The translations under genes were made by a program, and so were the position numbers. From contig NZ_RBXD01000001.1 in the NCBI RefSeq assembly GCF_003634825.1, forward strand, positions 2,626,501 to 2,690,500: a stretch of DNA of 64,000 nt, in the 5' to 3' direction. The notes beneath the pieces are model-generated. The model worked only from the letters and a program-made list of their open reading frames with translations. It was not told where the DNA came from and ran no database searches. This document shows, in pieces, positions 37,676 through 47,232 of this stretch. The stretch comes from Flavobacterium sp. 123 (GTDB lineage Bacteria; Bacteroidota; Bacteroidia; Flavobacteriales; Flavobacteriaceae). The number at the start of each line of letters is the position of its first letter. Positions within the stretch are counted from its first letter, which is position 1.

Positions 37676-37993
37676 ATGGATTTAAAAAAGACGAATGCTC
37701 CAGTAAATACAATAACATACAACAAAACTGTTATTGAAGAACCTACTGGTAATGTGTATGAAGCAATAACCATTATGGCTAAAAGAGCAAATCAAATCAA
37801 TTCTGAAATTAAAAAAGAATTGACTGAAAAATTAGAAGAATTTGCTACATATAATGACAGTCTTGAAGAAGTTTTTGAAAACAAAGAACAAATTGAAGTT
37901 TCAAAATTCTATGAAAAATTGCCTAAGCCTCATGCTTTAGCAGTTCAAGAGTGGTTAGATGGTAAAATCTATCACAGAGATTCAAACAAATAA
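37676..37993 (+). CDS. rpoZ: DNA-directed RNA polymerase subunit omega (RpoZ/Rpb6-like)
   Basis: A 105-residue protein with the omega core NVYEAITIMAKRANQINSEIKKEL. Omega stabilises the beta' subunit during RNA polymerase assembly. The protein has a Bacteroidetes-type extension at the C-terminus compared with E. coli. It sits between bamD and coaBC, 8 and 9 bases from them. Confidence 0.9.
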   Translation: MDLKKTNAPVNTITYNKTVIEEPTGNVYEAITIMAKRANQINSEIKKELTEKLEEFATYNDSLEEVFENKEQIEVSKFYEKLPKPHALAVQEWLDGKIYHRDSNK

Positions 37994-38002
37994 TACGTTA
38001 CC

Positions 38003-39214
38003 ATGTCAGTTTTAAACGGTAAGAAAATTTTACTAGGTATTTCTGGTGGAATTGCTGCCTATAAAACGGCTTCATTGGTAAGACTCTTCATAAAAGCAGG
38101 TGCACATGTCCAAGTGATAATGACACCTGCTTCTAAGGATTTTGTAACGCCACTTACGTTATCAACCTTATCAAAAAATCCTGTATTCTCTAGTTTCTAC
38201 AATCAAGACGAGGAAAACGAAAAATGGAATAATCATGTTGATCTAGCACTTTGGGCAGATTTAATGGTTATAGCTCCTGCTACTGCAAATACCTTGTCAA
38301 AAATGGCAAATGGTACTTGCGACAATCTTTTGTTAGCGGTCTATTTGTCTGCTAAATGTCCTGTTTATTTTGCTCCAGCAATGGATTTAGACATGTACAA
38401 GCATCCTTCTTCATTAGCAAGTTTCAATTCATTACAACAATACGGGAATATTATAATCCCAGCTGAAAGTGGTGAACTAGCAAGTGGCTTATCTGGCGAA
38501 GGAAGAATGGCGGAACCTGAAAACATAGTTGCTTTTTTGGAAGCTGATTTAGAGAGTAAACTTCCTCTTAAAGGAAAAAAAATATTAATTACTGCTGGTC
38601 CAACATACGAAGCAATAGATCCTGTACGTTTTATAGGAAATCATTCTTCGGGTAAAATGGGATTTGATATCGCTTTAAGTGCCGCTAATTTAGGTGCTTC
38701 AGTAATTTTAGTTTCTGGCCCTACAAATTGTAAGGCTAATAATTCGTTGGTACAAGTGATTTCAGTTGTTTCAGCTCAAGAAATGTATGATGTCTGTCAT
38801 CAGTATTATGCGGGTGTTGATGTTGCAATTGCTGCCGCAGCCGTTGCTGATTATAAACCAAAGATTGTTTCTGCTCAAAAAATAAAGAAAGCAGCGGATG
38901 AATTTACAATTGAACTCGAAAAAACAAAAGATATATTGGCTTCTTTAGGAGCGAATAAAAAAAATCAATTTTTGATTGGTTTTGCTTTAGAAACTGAAAA
39001 TGAAATTGAAAATGCTAAGATTAAAATTCAGAAAAAAAACTTAGATTTGATAGTCTTAAATTCTTTGCAAGATGAAGGAGCAGGCTTTGGAATTGATACA
39101 AATAAAGTTACCTTTATCGATAAGGAGTTTCATGTTGAAGAAATGGAATTAAAATCGAAGAAAGCTGTTGCTGACGATATATTAAACAAAGTAATAACGC
39201 ATTTTTATGAATAA
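38003..39214 (+). CDS. coaBC: bifunctional phosphopantothenoylcysteine decarboxylase / phosphopantothenate-cysteine ligase
   Basis: A 403-residue two-domain enzyme of coenzyme A synthesis. The N-terminal CoaC flavoprotein half has GKKILLGISGGIAAYKTASL, the catalytic His in NHVDLALWAD, and PATANTLSKMANGTCDNLL. The C-terminal CoaB half has LITAGPTYEAIDPVRFIGN, NHSSGKMG and AAAVADYKP. Length is standard. It overlaps the next gene by 8 bases. Confidence 0.96.
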   Translation: MSVLNGKKILLGISGGIAAYKTASLVRLFIKAGAHVQVIMTPASKDFVTPLTLSTLSKNPVFSSFYNQDEENEKWNNHVDLALWADLMVIAPATANTLSKMANGTCDNLLLAVYLSAKCPVYFAPAMDLDMYKHPSSLASFNSLQQYGNIIIPAESGELASGLSGEGRMAEPENIVAFLEADLESKLPLKGKKILITAGPTYEAIDPVRFIGNHSSGKMGFDIALSAANLGASVILVSGPTNCKANNSLVQVISVVSAQEMYDVCHQYYAGVDVAIAAAAVADYKPKIVSAQKIKKAADEFTIELEKTKDILASLGANKKNQFLIGFALETENEIENAKIKIQKKNLDLIVLNSLQDEGAGFGIDTNKVTFIDKEFHVEEMELKSKKAVADDILNKVITHFYE

Positions 39215-40091
39215 AATAATTGCTTTTTTCTTGTTTTTTGTTTGCTCTTTTTCACAAGCGCAGCAGCTAAACTGTATTGTAACAGTAAATGCACAACGTC
39301 TTCCTAATGCAAACCAACAAGTGTTTAAGACTTTGCAAACGTCTTTGAATGAGTTTGTTAATAAGACAGACTGGACGGGACAAGCTCTAAAGCAAAATGA
39401 AAAAATTAATTGTTCGATGTATATTACACTTTCATCAAATAATTCGAATCAGTTTGTAGCGACTATTCAAGTACAGTCTTCAAGACCAATTTTTAATTCT
39501 TCTTATTCTTCGCCAGTCTTAAATTTTAATGATAAAGACTTTGTTTTTAATTATACAGAGTTTGAAAATCTAATTTATAATCCTTCCGTATTTGAATCAA
39601 ATTTAGTTTCTGTTATTTCTTTTTATAGTTATATAATAATAGGGATGGATGCAGATACTTTTATGCCATTAGCAGGGAATCAGTATTTTGAAACCGCTCA
39701 AAATATTGCGAATGTTGCACAACAAGGCGGTTATAAAGGATGGAGTCAAACGGATGGTAATCAAAACAGATATTTTTTAATCAATGATTTGTTATCTCCA
39801 ACTTTCAATGAAATAAGAAATACATCTTTGAATTATCATGCGGGATTGGATGTAATGAATCAAGATCTTAAATCAGCCAAAGAAAAAATAAAAGACGCGT
39901 TACTTAATCTTAATAAAGTAAATTCCTCTCGACCGAATGCTTTTTTAACCCGTGTTTTTTTTGATGCTAAATCAGACGAAATTGTATCTGTTTTTTCTGG
40001 AGGTCCAACAATTTCAATTACCGATTTAGTTGAAAGTATGAATAAAATTTCCCCTTTGAACTCCAGTAAATGGGGGTTAATTAAATATTAA
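39207..40091 (+). CDS. DUF4835 family secreted protein (PorD-like, type IX secretion)
   Basis: A 294-residue protein with a signal peptide (about 18 residues, ending SFSQA). It matches DUF4835, which is annotated as the type IX secretion protein PorD in current naming; I recall this but cannot verify it here. Landmarks: LNCIVTVNAQRLPNANQQVF at the mature start and FFDAKSDEIVSVFSGG at the end. Its position between coaBC and recN is the usual one in flavobacteria. A role in assembling the gliding or secretion machinery is inference. Confidence 0.82.
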   Translation: MNKIIAFFLFFVCSFSQAQQLNCIVTVNAQRLPNANQQVFKTLQTSLNEFVNKTDWTGQALKQNEKINCSMYITLSSNNSNQFVATIQVQSSRPIFNSSYSSPVLNFNDKDFVFNYTEFENLIYNPSVFESNLVSVISFYSYIIIGMDADTFMPLAGNQYFETAQNIANVAQQGGYKGWSQTDGNQNRYFLINDLLSPTFNEIRNTSLNYHAGLDVMNQDLKSAKEKIKDALLNLNKVNSSRPNAFLTRVFFDAKSDEIVSVFSGGPTISITDLVESMNKISPLNSSKWGLIKY

Positions 40092-40144
40092 TTGATTTAA
40101 AAATCATCAAGTAATTCTAGTTGCTTATTTCAAAAAAGATATAA

Positions 40145-41797
40145 ATGATAACATCACTATCGATAAAAAACTATGCTTTAATAGAAAAATTATCCATTGA
40201 TTTTTCAAAAGGTTTTTCAATTATTACAGGAGAAACAGGAGCGGGTAAATCGATTATTTTAGGTGCATTAGGTTTAGTTTTAGGAAAAAGAGCCGATTTA
40301 ACTTCTTTGAAAAATAAAGAAGAAAAATGTGTTATTGAAGCTTATTTTGAAATTTCAAAATACAATTTGCGTTCTTTTTTTGAAGCAAATGATTTAGATT
40401 ATGAAGATGAAACCATAATTAGACGTGAAATTTTACCTTCTGGAAAATCAAGAGCTTTTGTAAACGATAGTCCCGTAAACCTTCAGGAATTGCAAGAATT
40501 AAGTTTGTTTTTGATTGATATTCATTCGCAACAACAAACTCAAGAGCTTTCTGATGAAAATGTTCAGTTTAAGATTATTGATGCTATTGCTGATAATCAA
40601 AAAGAAATTCTGGAATATCAAACACTTTTGAAAAGTTATAAAGCGGATAAAGCTACTTTAAGTTCATTGCTTAAACGTCAAGGTGAATCGACCAAAGAGC
40701 AAGAATACAATACTTTTTTATTGAATGAATTAGTAGCTGCAAATTTGAAATCTGGTGAACAAGAAGTCCTTGAAGCTGATTTTGAAAAGCTAAACAATGT
40801 TGAAATTATAAAAGAGTCTATTGATAAATCATTGGCTATAGCTAATGAGGAACAAATAGGGGTATTGGATAATTTGAAAGAAATAAAGATAGCGTTACAA
40901 AAAATAGCTCCTTTTTCAATAGAATATCACGCTTTATTAGAACGTATTACAAGCCTTATAATTGAGTTTGATGACATATCTGATGAATTAACTCGATGTT
41001 CAGAAAAATTATTTAATGACCCAGAGCAATTGGATTTAATCAGCCAAAAACTTCAGGTGATTTTTAATTTGCAGAAGAAACATCAAGTAAATACGGTTGA
41101 TGAGTTACTAGAAATTCAAAATCAATTGGAGAATTCTATTTTTGAAATAGGAAATCTAGAAGCAGAAATTGCTGCATTAACACATTCAATTCAAGAAAAA
41201 ATAGCCGTATTGGATACTTTGTCTGATGTAATTCATGATAAAAGAGAAGTTGCAGTTCCTGTTCTATCTCAAAAACTGATAGCTATTTTGGAAACTTTAG
41301 GAATGCCTAATGTTCGTTTTAATATTGATGTTAATTTGTCGCCTACGTATTTTCAGAATGGAAAAGATGAAATTCAGTTTTTGTTCTCAGCAAATAAAGG
41401 AACAGATTTTGGCTTGTTGAAAAAAGTAGCTTCAGGTGGGGAAATGTCTAGAATTATGTTAGCTGTAAAGGCAATTTTAGCACAATATTCTAAATTACCT
41501 ACTTTAATTTTTGATGAAATTGATACAGGTGTCTCTGGCGAAATAGCAATTAGAATGGGAGAAATCATGAAAGAAATGAGTCTTACGATGCAAATTTTTG
41601 CAATTACCCATTTACCACAAATAGCAGCCAAAGGTACCGCACATTTCAAGGTATTCAAATCAACTGTTGATGATGATACACAATCAGAATTGAAGTTGTT
41701 GTCCAGTGAGGAAAGAGTAGTAGAAATAGCCCAAATGTTATCGGGAACTGTGGTTTCAGATTCCGCCTTAAATCACGCAAAAGCCTTGTTGAACTAA
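40145..41797 (+). CDS. recN: DNA repair protein RecN
   Basis: A 550-residue SMC-like ATPase that helps double-strand break repair. Walker A GETGAGKSIIL lies near the N-terminus, a long coiled-coil region follows (about 150-360), then the ABC signature ASGGEMSRIMLA and Walker B TLIFDEIDTGVSGE, ending with the D-loop and ITHLPQIAA. Length is typical. Last gene of the bamD operon; the promoter of fabV overlaps its final codons. Confidence 0.96.
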   Translation: MITSLSIKNYALIEKLSIDFSKGFSIITGETGAGKSIILGALGLVLGKRADLTSLKNKEEKCVIEAYFEISKYNLRSFFEANDLDYEDETIIRREILPSGKSRAFVNDSPVNLQELQELSLFLIDIHSQQQTQELSDENVQFKIIDAIADNQKEILEYQTLLKSYKADKATLSSLLKRQGESTKEQEYNTFLLNELVAANLKSGEQEVLEADFEKLNNVEIIKESIDKSLAIANEEQIGVLDNLKEIKIALQKIAPFSIEYHALLERITSLIIEFDDISDELTRCSEKLFNDPEQLDLISQKLQVIFNLQKKHQVNTVDELLEIQNQLENSIFEIGNLEAEIAALTHSIQEKIAVLDTLSDVIHDKREVAVPVLSQKLIAILETLGMPNVRFNIDVNLSPTYFQNGKDEIQFLFSANKGTDFGLLKKVASGGEMSRIMLAVKAILAQYSKLPTLIFDEIDTGVSGEIAIRMGEIMKEMSLTMQIFAITHLPQIAAKGTAHFKVFKSTVDDDTQSELKLLSSEERVVEIAQMLSGTVVSDSALNHAKALLN

Positions 41798-41815
41798 AAA
41801 AATGAGCTATATTTG
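41786..41815 (+). promoter_or_regulatory. consensus promoter of fabV
   Basis: TTG at 41786-41788 (inside the end of recN), 19 bases, TATATTTG at 41808-41815 and CC: a full TTG-N19-TAnnTTTG match. The transcript would have a leader of about 87 bases. Confidence 0.8.
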
Positions 41816-41907
41816 CCATTCAAATTCAATAAAATTTAGTTAAAAAAATAATAAACATCAGATTTTTGACCAATCTGAATAGAAAATAAATTAACGAATA
41901 GCCTGAT

Positions 41908-43098
41908 ATGATTATAGAACCAAGAATGAGAGGATTTATTTGTTTGACATCTCACCCACAAGGATGCGAACAAAATGTTAAAAATCAAATTGCATATGTA
42001 AAATCTAAAGGACCTATTGAAGGTGCTAAAAAAGTATTAGTAATTGGAGCGTCTACCGGTTTTGGTTTAGCTTCTAGAATAACTAGTGCTTTTGGATCTG
42101 ATGCCGCTACCATTGGCGTTTTTTTTGAAAAACCTCCTGTTGAAGGAAAACCAGGATCTCCAGGTTGGTATAATTCTGCTGCTTTTGAAAAAGAAGCTCA
42201 TAAAGCAGGATTGTATGCAAAAAGTATCAATGGAGATGCTTTTTCTAATGAAATTAAAAAACAAACTTTAGACTTAATCAAAGCTGATTTAGGTCAAATA
42301 GATTTAATCATTTATAGTTTAGCTTCGCCAGTTCGTGTTCATCCAGTTACAGGTGTTTTGCACCGTTCTGTTTTGAAACCGATTGGATCTACTTTTACTA
42401 ACAAAACAGTTGATTTTCATACTGGAATTGTTTCTGAAATTTCGATTGAGCCATGTAATGAAGAAGATATTGCAAACACTGTTGCTGTAATGGGTGGTGA
42501 AGATTGGGCAATGTGGATTGATGCTTTGAAAGCAGAAAACCTATTAGCTCCAGGAGCTACAACTGTTGCTTATTCTTATATTGGGCCATCATTAACGGAG
42601 GCGGTATATAGAAAAGGAACAATTGGTCGTGCAAAAGATCATCTTGAAGCTACTGCATTTTCTATTTCAGACAGTTTGAAAGACATTAAAGGAAAAGCAT
42701 TTGTTTCTGTAAACAAAGCTTTGGTAACACAAGCAAGTTCTGCAATTCCGGTAATTCCATTGTATATTTCATTGTTATATAAAATAATGAAAGAAGAAGG
42801 AATTCATGAAGGATGTATTGAGCAAATTCAACGTTTGTACCAAGATAGATTGTATTCTGGAAATGAAGTTCCAGTTGATGAAAATGGAAGAATCCGTATT
42901 GACGATTGGGAAATGAGAGAAGATGTACAAGCTAAAGTAGCAAAATTATGGCTAGAAGCAACTACAGAGACTTTACCGCAATTAGGAGATTTAGCTGGAT
43001 ATAAACAAGATTTTCTTAATCTTTTCGGTTTTGGATTCGAAGGAGTTGATTATTTAGCAGATACTAATGAAGTTGTAGGAATTTCAAGTATAGCTTAA
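41908..43098 (+). CDS. fabV: trans-2-enoyl-ACP/CoA reductase FabV
   Basis: A 396-residue NADH-dependent enoyl reductase that finishes each cycle of fatty-acid elongation. It has the FabV N-terminus MIIEPRMRGFICLTSHPQGC, the extended Rossmann motif VLVIGASTGFGLASR and the family's Tyr-x8-Lys catalytic pair (Tyr234, Lys243 in YRKGTIGRAK). As I recall, the residue after this Lys is also Lys in well-studied FabV proteins; here it is Asp244. FabV enzymes are naturally poorly inhibited by triclosan. It has its own promoter and terminator. Confidence 0.95.
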   Translation: MIIEPRMRGFICLTSHPQGCEQNVKNQIAYVKSKGPIEGAKKVLVIGASTGFGLASRITSAFGSDAATIGVFFEKPPVEGKPGSPGWYNSAAFEKEAHKAGLYAKSINGDAFSNEIKKQTLDLIKADLGQIDLIIYSLASPVRVHPVTGVLHRSVLKPIGSTFTNKTVDFHTGIVSEISIEPCNEEDIANTVAVMGGEDWAMWIDALKAENLLAPGATTVAYSYIGPSLTEAVYRKGTIGRAKDHLEATAFSISDSLKDIKGKAFVSVNKALVTQASSAIPVIPLYISLLYKIMKEEGIHEGCIEQIQRLYQDRLYSGNEVPVDENGRIRIDDWEMREDVQAKVAKLWLEATTETLPQLGDLAGYKQDFLNLFGFGFEGVDYLADTNEVVGISSIA

Positions 43099-43121
43099 TT
43101 AATTTATCCTCATATTATACT

Positions 43122-43148
43122 AAACCATCAATGAATAATTGATGGTTT
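43122..43148 (+). terminator. Rho-independent terminator after fabV
   Basis: A perfect 11-base stem (43122-43132 with 43138-43148) and a 5-base loop, followed by further T residues, 24 bases past the fabV stop. Confidence 0.85.
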
Positions 43149-43221
43149 TTTTATGGATAAAGAGTATATTTGTTAAAATTTTAAAATCACAAAACACACA
43201 CTATAATACGTCTTAATAATT

Positions 43222-44220
43222 ATGCTTTTTTCTCTAATTATACCTGTTTACAATCGTCCTGATGAAGTTGATGAATTATTAGAAAGTTTGTCGCAACAAG
43301 ATTATACTGAAAATTTTGAAGTTGTAATAGTTGAAGACGGTTCGTCATTGCGGTGTGATGATGTGGTGCGCAAGTACGCTGGTAAACTGCATTTGTCATA
43401 TTGTTATAAAGAAAATTCAGGACCAGGAGATTCAAGAAATTATGGAATGAAAAAAGCTAATGGAGACTATTTTATCATTTTTGATTCTGATTGTATTATT
43501 CCAAAGCAGTATTTATCAGAAGTTGATTTGGAATTAAAACGTAATTATGTAGATTGTTTTGGTGGGCCAGATAAAGCATTAGATAGTTTTTCGGATATTC
43601 AAAAAGCAATCAATTTTTCGATGACTTCTTTTTTAACCACAGGAGGTATTCGTGGTGGTTCTGAAAAAATAGATAAATTCCAACCTAGGAGTTTTAATAT
43701 GGGCTTGTCTCGTAAAGCATTTGAAGCATCAAATGGTTTTGGAAATATTCACCCTGGAGAAGATCCTGATTTGTCAATTCGATTATGGAATTTAGGTTTT
43801 GAAACTAAACTTTTCCCAAAAGCATTCGTGTATCATAAACGAAGAATTGACTGGGATAAATTTTCTATACAGGTTAATAAATTTGGAAAGGCTAGGCCAA
43901 TACTCAATAGTTGGTATCCTCAGTATAATAAACTTACGTTTTTCTTCCCAACGGTATTTATAATTGGATTTTTCTTTTCAATAGTGCTGTTACTGCTTAA
44001 TCAGGATGTGCTACTTAAATTATATTTTATTTACTTTTTGGTATTATTTTTGGTGTCTACATTTCAAAACAAAAGTTTCAAAATTGGTTATTTATCATTG
44101 ATAGCTGTTTGGAAACAGTTTTATGGTTACGGTATGGGTTTTTTAAAATCATACATTAAAGTAATTTTAATGAAACAAAAACCTCAAGAAGCATTCCCTG
44201 AATTATTTTTTAAAATCTAA
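43222..44220 (+). CDS. family 2 glycosyltransferase
   Basis: A 332-residue GT-A fold transferase. N-terminal FSLIIPVYNRPDEVDELLESL and VVIVEDGSS bind the nucleotide sugar. The metal-binding DxD is Asp88-x-Asp90 in FDSDC, and GEDPDLSIRL provides the acceptor-side acid. Two hydrophobic helices lie around residues 245-290, so it is probably attached to the inner membrane, adding sugars to an envelope glycan. It is cotranscribed with coaE (1-base gap). The sugar and acceptor are unknown. Confidence 0.88.
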   Translation: MLFSLIIPVYNRPDEVDELLESLSQQDYTENFEVVIVEDGSSLRCDDVVRKYAGKLHLSYCYKENSGPGDSRNYGMKKANGDYFIIFDSDCIIPKQYLSEVDLELKRNYVDCFGGPDKALDSFSDIQKAINFSMTSFLTTGGIRGGSEKIDKFQPRSFNMGLSRKAFEASNGFGNIHPGEDPDLSIRLWNLGFETKLFPKAFVYHKRRIDWDKFSIQVNKFGKARPILNSWYPQYNKLTFFFPTVFIIGFFFSIVLLLLNQDVLLKLYFIYFLVLFLVSTFQNKSFKIGYLSLIAVWKQFYGYGMGFLKSYIKVILMKQKPQEAFPELFFKI

Positions 44221-44221
44221 T

Positions 44222-44818
44222 ATGACTAAAGTAATTGGTTTAACAGGCGGAATTGGAAGTGGCAAGACCACAATTGCTACTTATTTTTCATCATTAGGAA
44301 TTCCAGTTTATATCGCAGATGTTGAAGCCAGAAAAATTACAGAGTCTTTAGAAGTCAAAGAATTAATTCGGAATGTGTTCGGTGATTCTGTTTTTGACAA
44401 TAACACCTTGAATAGAGAAAAATTAGCGGAAATTGTTTTTAATAATCATGAAAAATTAGAACAGTTAAATGCTATTATCCACCCAAAAGTTAGAAAACAT
44501 TTTGAAGAATGGATACTAAATCATAACGACTTACCGTTTGTTATCTATGAAGCAGCTATTTTATTCGAAAGTGGAAATTATAAGAACTGTGATTTTGTAA
44601 TTACAATAACTGCTCCTTTGGAAGCTAGAATTCAAAGAGTTATGGAGCGAGATAAGACTACTCGCGAGCATGTTTTGAAACGAATAAATGCGCAATGGAA
44701 TGATGAGCAAAGGATTTCAAAAAGCGATTTTGTTATAGAAAACATAAATTCTGAAAAAGCAAAGCAAGAAGTAGTTAAAATTCTTAAAATTTTAAAGATT
44801 CAACAAAATGAATGTTAG
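44222..44818 (+). CDS. coaE: dephospho-CoA kinase
   Basis: A 198-residue P-loop kinase doing the last step of coenzyme A synthesis. P-loop GLTGGIGSGKTT at residues 6-17, then IPVYIADVEARKI, the CoA-binding IIHPKVRKHFEEW, PFVIYEAAILFESG and RVMERDKTTREHVLKRI. Length is standard. With coaBC at 38003, two CoA-pathway genes are in the window. Confidence 0.95.
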   Translation: MTKVIGLTGGIGSGKTTIATYFSSLGIPVYIADVEARKITESLEVKELIRNVFGDSVFDNNTLNREKLAEIVFNNHEKLEQLNAIIHPKVRKHFEEWILNHNDLPFVIYEAAILFESGNYKNCDFVITITAPLEARIQRVMERDKTTREHVLKRINAQWNDEQRISKSDFVIENINSEKAKQEVVKILKILKIQQNEC

Positions 44819-44864
44819 ATGTTAATATTTGGTTAATGTATTATCTTCTATATTGTTAAAATAC

Positions 44865-44872
44865 TAATTTTG
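44865..44872 (+). promoter_or_regulatory. candidate -7 box for the two-component system
   Basis: TAATTTTG, 5 bases before the kinase ATG at 44878. It fits TAnnTTTG but would give an almost leaderless transcript, and no -33 TTG is present at the usual distance. Confidence 0.25.
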
Positions 44873-44877
44873 TTTTG

Positions 44878-46461
44878 ATGAATAAACTTTTTTTTAGATT
44901 ACTAGTTTTGCTGATGAGTTTATCCTTGATAGGGATAATATTAGTCCAAGTATATTGGTTTAATACTTCATTTAAAAATAATGATGAACAGTTTAAATTT
45001 CATGTAAAACAAGTTATCGGCAATGTAGCGGATAAACTTCAAAAACAAGAAGCATATAGTTTTTATGATAAATACAATCATCTTAAAGACAGTATGGGTA
45101 AAGCTCCCAAAAAAGATGATTTATTAGAGTTTTATTATGTTCAAAAAAATCCAAGAACAAACAAAACTATAGTATATTCAAACAGCGTTATATCAGAAGA
45201 TTACAATATAAATGGCTCGTTCTTTGATAAAAGATTTGACAGTGTAAAATTTAAAAGTTTTAGCTCCAAACGTGTTACAGAGGTTTACAACAATAATAAA
45301 ATTGATAATTCCATTCTGAATCAGAGTTTAATTCCTGATATAAGAATCGAAAAATCAGGAAATTTAGATGTTTTAGATAATGCGCAGTTTGAAATATTCT
45401 ATAAAGATATTACTTCTGCTATGCCTCTTCAAGAAAGAGTAACAAAGGAAACGCTTCGAAAGCTTATTAAAAAAGAGTTAGAAGAATATGGTGTTAACAC
45501 TAAATTTGAGTTTGGAATATATAGTAATGGAATTGCGACCAAAGTAAAATCGGCGGACTTTAAGTTTGATAGAAATGCAACTTATTCTATTCCAATTTTA
45601 ACAGATAATGAAGGAAATGAAAAATATAAATTATTAGTAACATTCCCTCATAAAAAGAAGTTTTTATTATCGGAATTAGTTAGTATTACAATACTATCAA
45701 TCATTTTTACACTTATTATTATTATAGCTTATTCGAGTGCATTAAGTCAATTGATTCGTCAGCGTCAAATATCTGAGATAAAAAATGATTTCATAAATAA
45801 TATGACGCATGAATTTAAAACACCAATTGCTACTATAAATTTAGCACTTGATGCGATAAAAAATCCTAAGATAATTGAAGATAAAGAAAAGGTTCTTCGG
45901 TATCTCCAAATGATTCGAGATGAGAATAAAAGAATGCATGCACAAGTTGAAAATGTATTGAGGATTTCAAAATTGGAGAAAAAAGAATTGGATATTGAAA
46001 AAGAGTCCAGTAATGTTGAGGATATTATTTATGATGCAATTGATCATGTTAATCTAATCTTAGAAGATAGAGAAGGTTCTATAACTACTCATTTTGATGC
46101 AGCTAGAACTTCAGTTTTAATAAATGATGTTCATTTCACAAACGTGATTGTAAATATTTTGGAAAATGCCATTAAGTATTCTCCAGAGGTTCCTAAAATA
46201 GATATTTATACAGAGAACATCAAAGATATGGTTCTTGTAAAAGTAAAAGATAATGGTGTGGGAATGAGTAAAGCTGCACAAAAAAGAATTTTTGAAAAGT
46301 TTTACCGAGAGCATACAGGTGACATACATAATGTTAAAGGACATGGGTTAGGTTTAGCTTATGTAAAAAGAATAGTTGAAGACCATAACGGTCAAGTTTA
46401 TGTAGAAAGTGAAAAGGGAAAAGGAAGTACCTTCATAATAAAAATACCACTAATAAATTAG
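44878..46461 (+). CDS. sensor histidine kinase (RprX-like)
   Basis: A 527-residue membrane sensor kinase. Helix 1 at about 5-27, a periplasmic sensor of about 235 residues, helix 2 at about 264-286, then the dimerisation domain with the phospho-acceptor His311 (MTHEFKTP) and a complete ATPase domain (NILENAIKYS, DNGVGMS, GHGLGLAYV). The layout matches the Bacteroides RprX type. The signal sensed is unknown. The frame includes a TTG one codon earlier, but ATG at 44878 is chosen. Its response regulator follows after 3 bases. Confidence 0.9.
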   Translation: MNKLFFRLLVLLMSLSLIGIILVQVYWFNTSFKNNDEQFKFHVKQVIGNVADKLQKQEAYSFYDKYNHLKDSMGKAPKKDDLLEFYYVQKNPRTNKTIVYSNSVISEDYNINGSFFDKRFDSVKFKSFSSKRVTEVYNNNKIDNSILNQSLIPDIRIEKSGNLDVLDNAQFEIFYKDITSAMPLQERVTKETLRKLIKKELEEYGVNTKFEFGIYSNGIATKVKSADFKFDRNATYSIPILTDNEGNEKYKLLVTFPHKKKFLLSELVSITILSIIFTLIIIIAYSSALSQLIRQRQISEIKNDFINNMTHEFKTPIATINLALDAIKNPKIIEDKEKVLRYLQMIRDENKRMHAQVENVLRISKLEKKELDIEKESSNVEDIIYDAIDHVNLILEDREGSITTHFDAARTSVLINDVHFTNVIVNILENAIKYSPEVPKIDIYTENIKDMVLVKVKDNGVGMSKAAQKRIFEKFYREHTGDIHNVKGHGLGLAYVKRIVEDHNGQVYVESEKGKGSTFIIKIPLIN

Positions 46462-46464
46462 AAT

Positions 46465-47178
46465 ATGGAAAATGTAAATAAAAAAATCCTTTTAGTTGAA
46501 GATGATTTAAATTTTGGGGCTGTACTAAAAGACTACTTAATGCTGAATGATTTTGATGTTACTTTAGCTAAGAATGGTATGGAAGGTTTTGAGAAATTCA
46601 AAAAGGATTCCTACGATTTATGTATTCTAGATGTGATGATGCCTTATAAAGACGGATATACTTTAGCGAAAGAAATAAGAGAAAAAAATAATGAAGTTCC
46701 AATTATTTTTTTAACAGCAAAATCTATGAAAGAAGATGTTCTTAAAGGATACAAAGCTGGTGCTGATGATTATCTTAATAAACCTTTTGATTCAGAAGTT
46801 TTATTAATGAAAATTAAAGCAATTATTCAAAGAAAATCTTCGGATGTTAAAACGGAACAAGTACAGTTTGAATTTAATGTTGGAAAATTCCATTTGAATT
46901 CAAAACTTAGATTCTTAACTTTTGGTGATGAAGAACCGATTAAGTTATCTCCTAAAGAAAATGAATTGTTGAAAATGTTAATTCTTCATGAAAATGATTT
47001 AATGCCTAGAGAATTAGCTTTGACAAAAATATGGAGAGATGACAATTACTTTACATCAAGAAGTATGGATGTATATATTGCTAAATTAAGAAAGTATCTT
47101 AAACCAGATGAAGATGTTGAAATTCTAAACATTCACGGTGAAGGATTTAGATTAGTAGTAAAAAATAAAGTTGCATAA
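46465..47178 (+). CDS. OmpR-family response regulator (RprY-like)
   Basis: A 237-residue regulator with a receiver domain (Asp13, Asp14, phospho-acceptor Asp56, Thr84, Lys106) and a winged-helix DNA-binding domain (KLSPKENELLKMLILHEND, then RSMDVYIAKLRKYL and IHGEGFRLVV). It is the partner of the kinase just upstream. Target genes cannot be read here. It ends at a terminator shared with argH. Confidence 0.92.
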   Translation: MENVNKKILLVEDDLNFGAVLKDYLMLNDFDVTLAKNGMEGFEKFKKDSYDLCILDVMMPYKDGYTLAKEIREKNNEVPIIFLTAKSMKEDVLKGYKAGADDYLNKPFDSEVLLMKIKAIIQRKSSDVKTEQVQFEFNVGKFHLNSKLRFLTFGDEEPIKLSPKENELLKMLILHENDLMPRELALTKIWRDDNYFTSRSMDVYIAKLRKYLKPDEDVEILNIHGEGFRLVVKNKVA

Positions 47179-47207
47179 AAAAAGAGCTCCAATTGGAGCT
47201 CTTTTTT
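47178..47207. terminator. bidirectional terminator between the response regulator and argH
   Basis: A perfect 15-base palindromic arm (47178-47192 with 47193-47207, core GAGCTCC) with A and T runs on both sides. It can stop both the two-component transcript and the long arg operon. Confidence 0.85.
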
Positions 47208-47232
47208 ATTTAAAACTATTTTGGGTTTTGAA

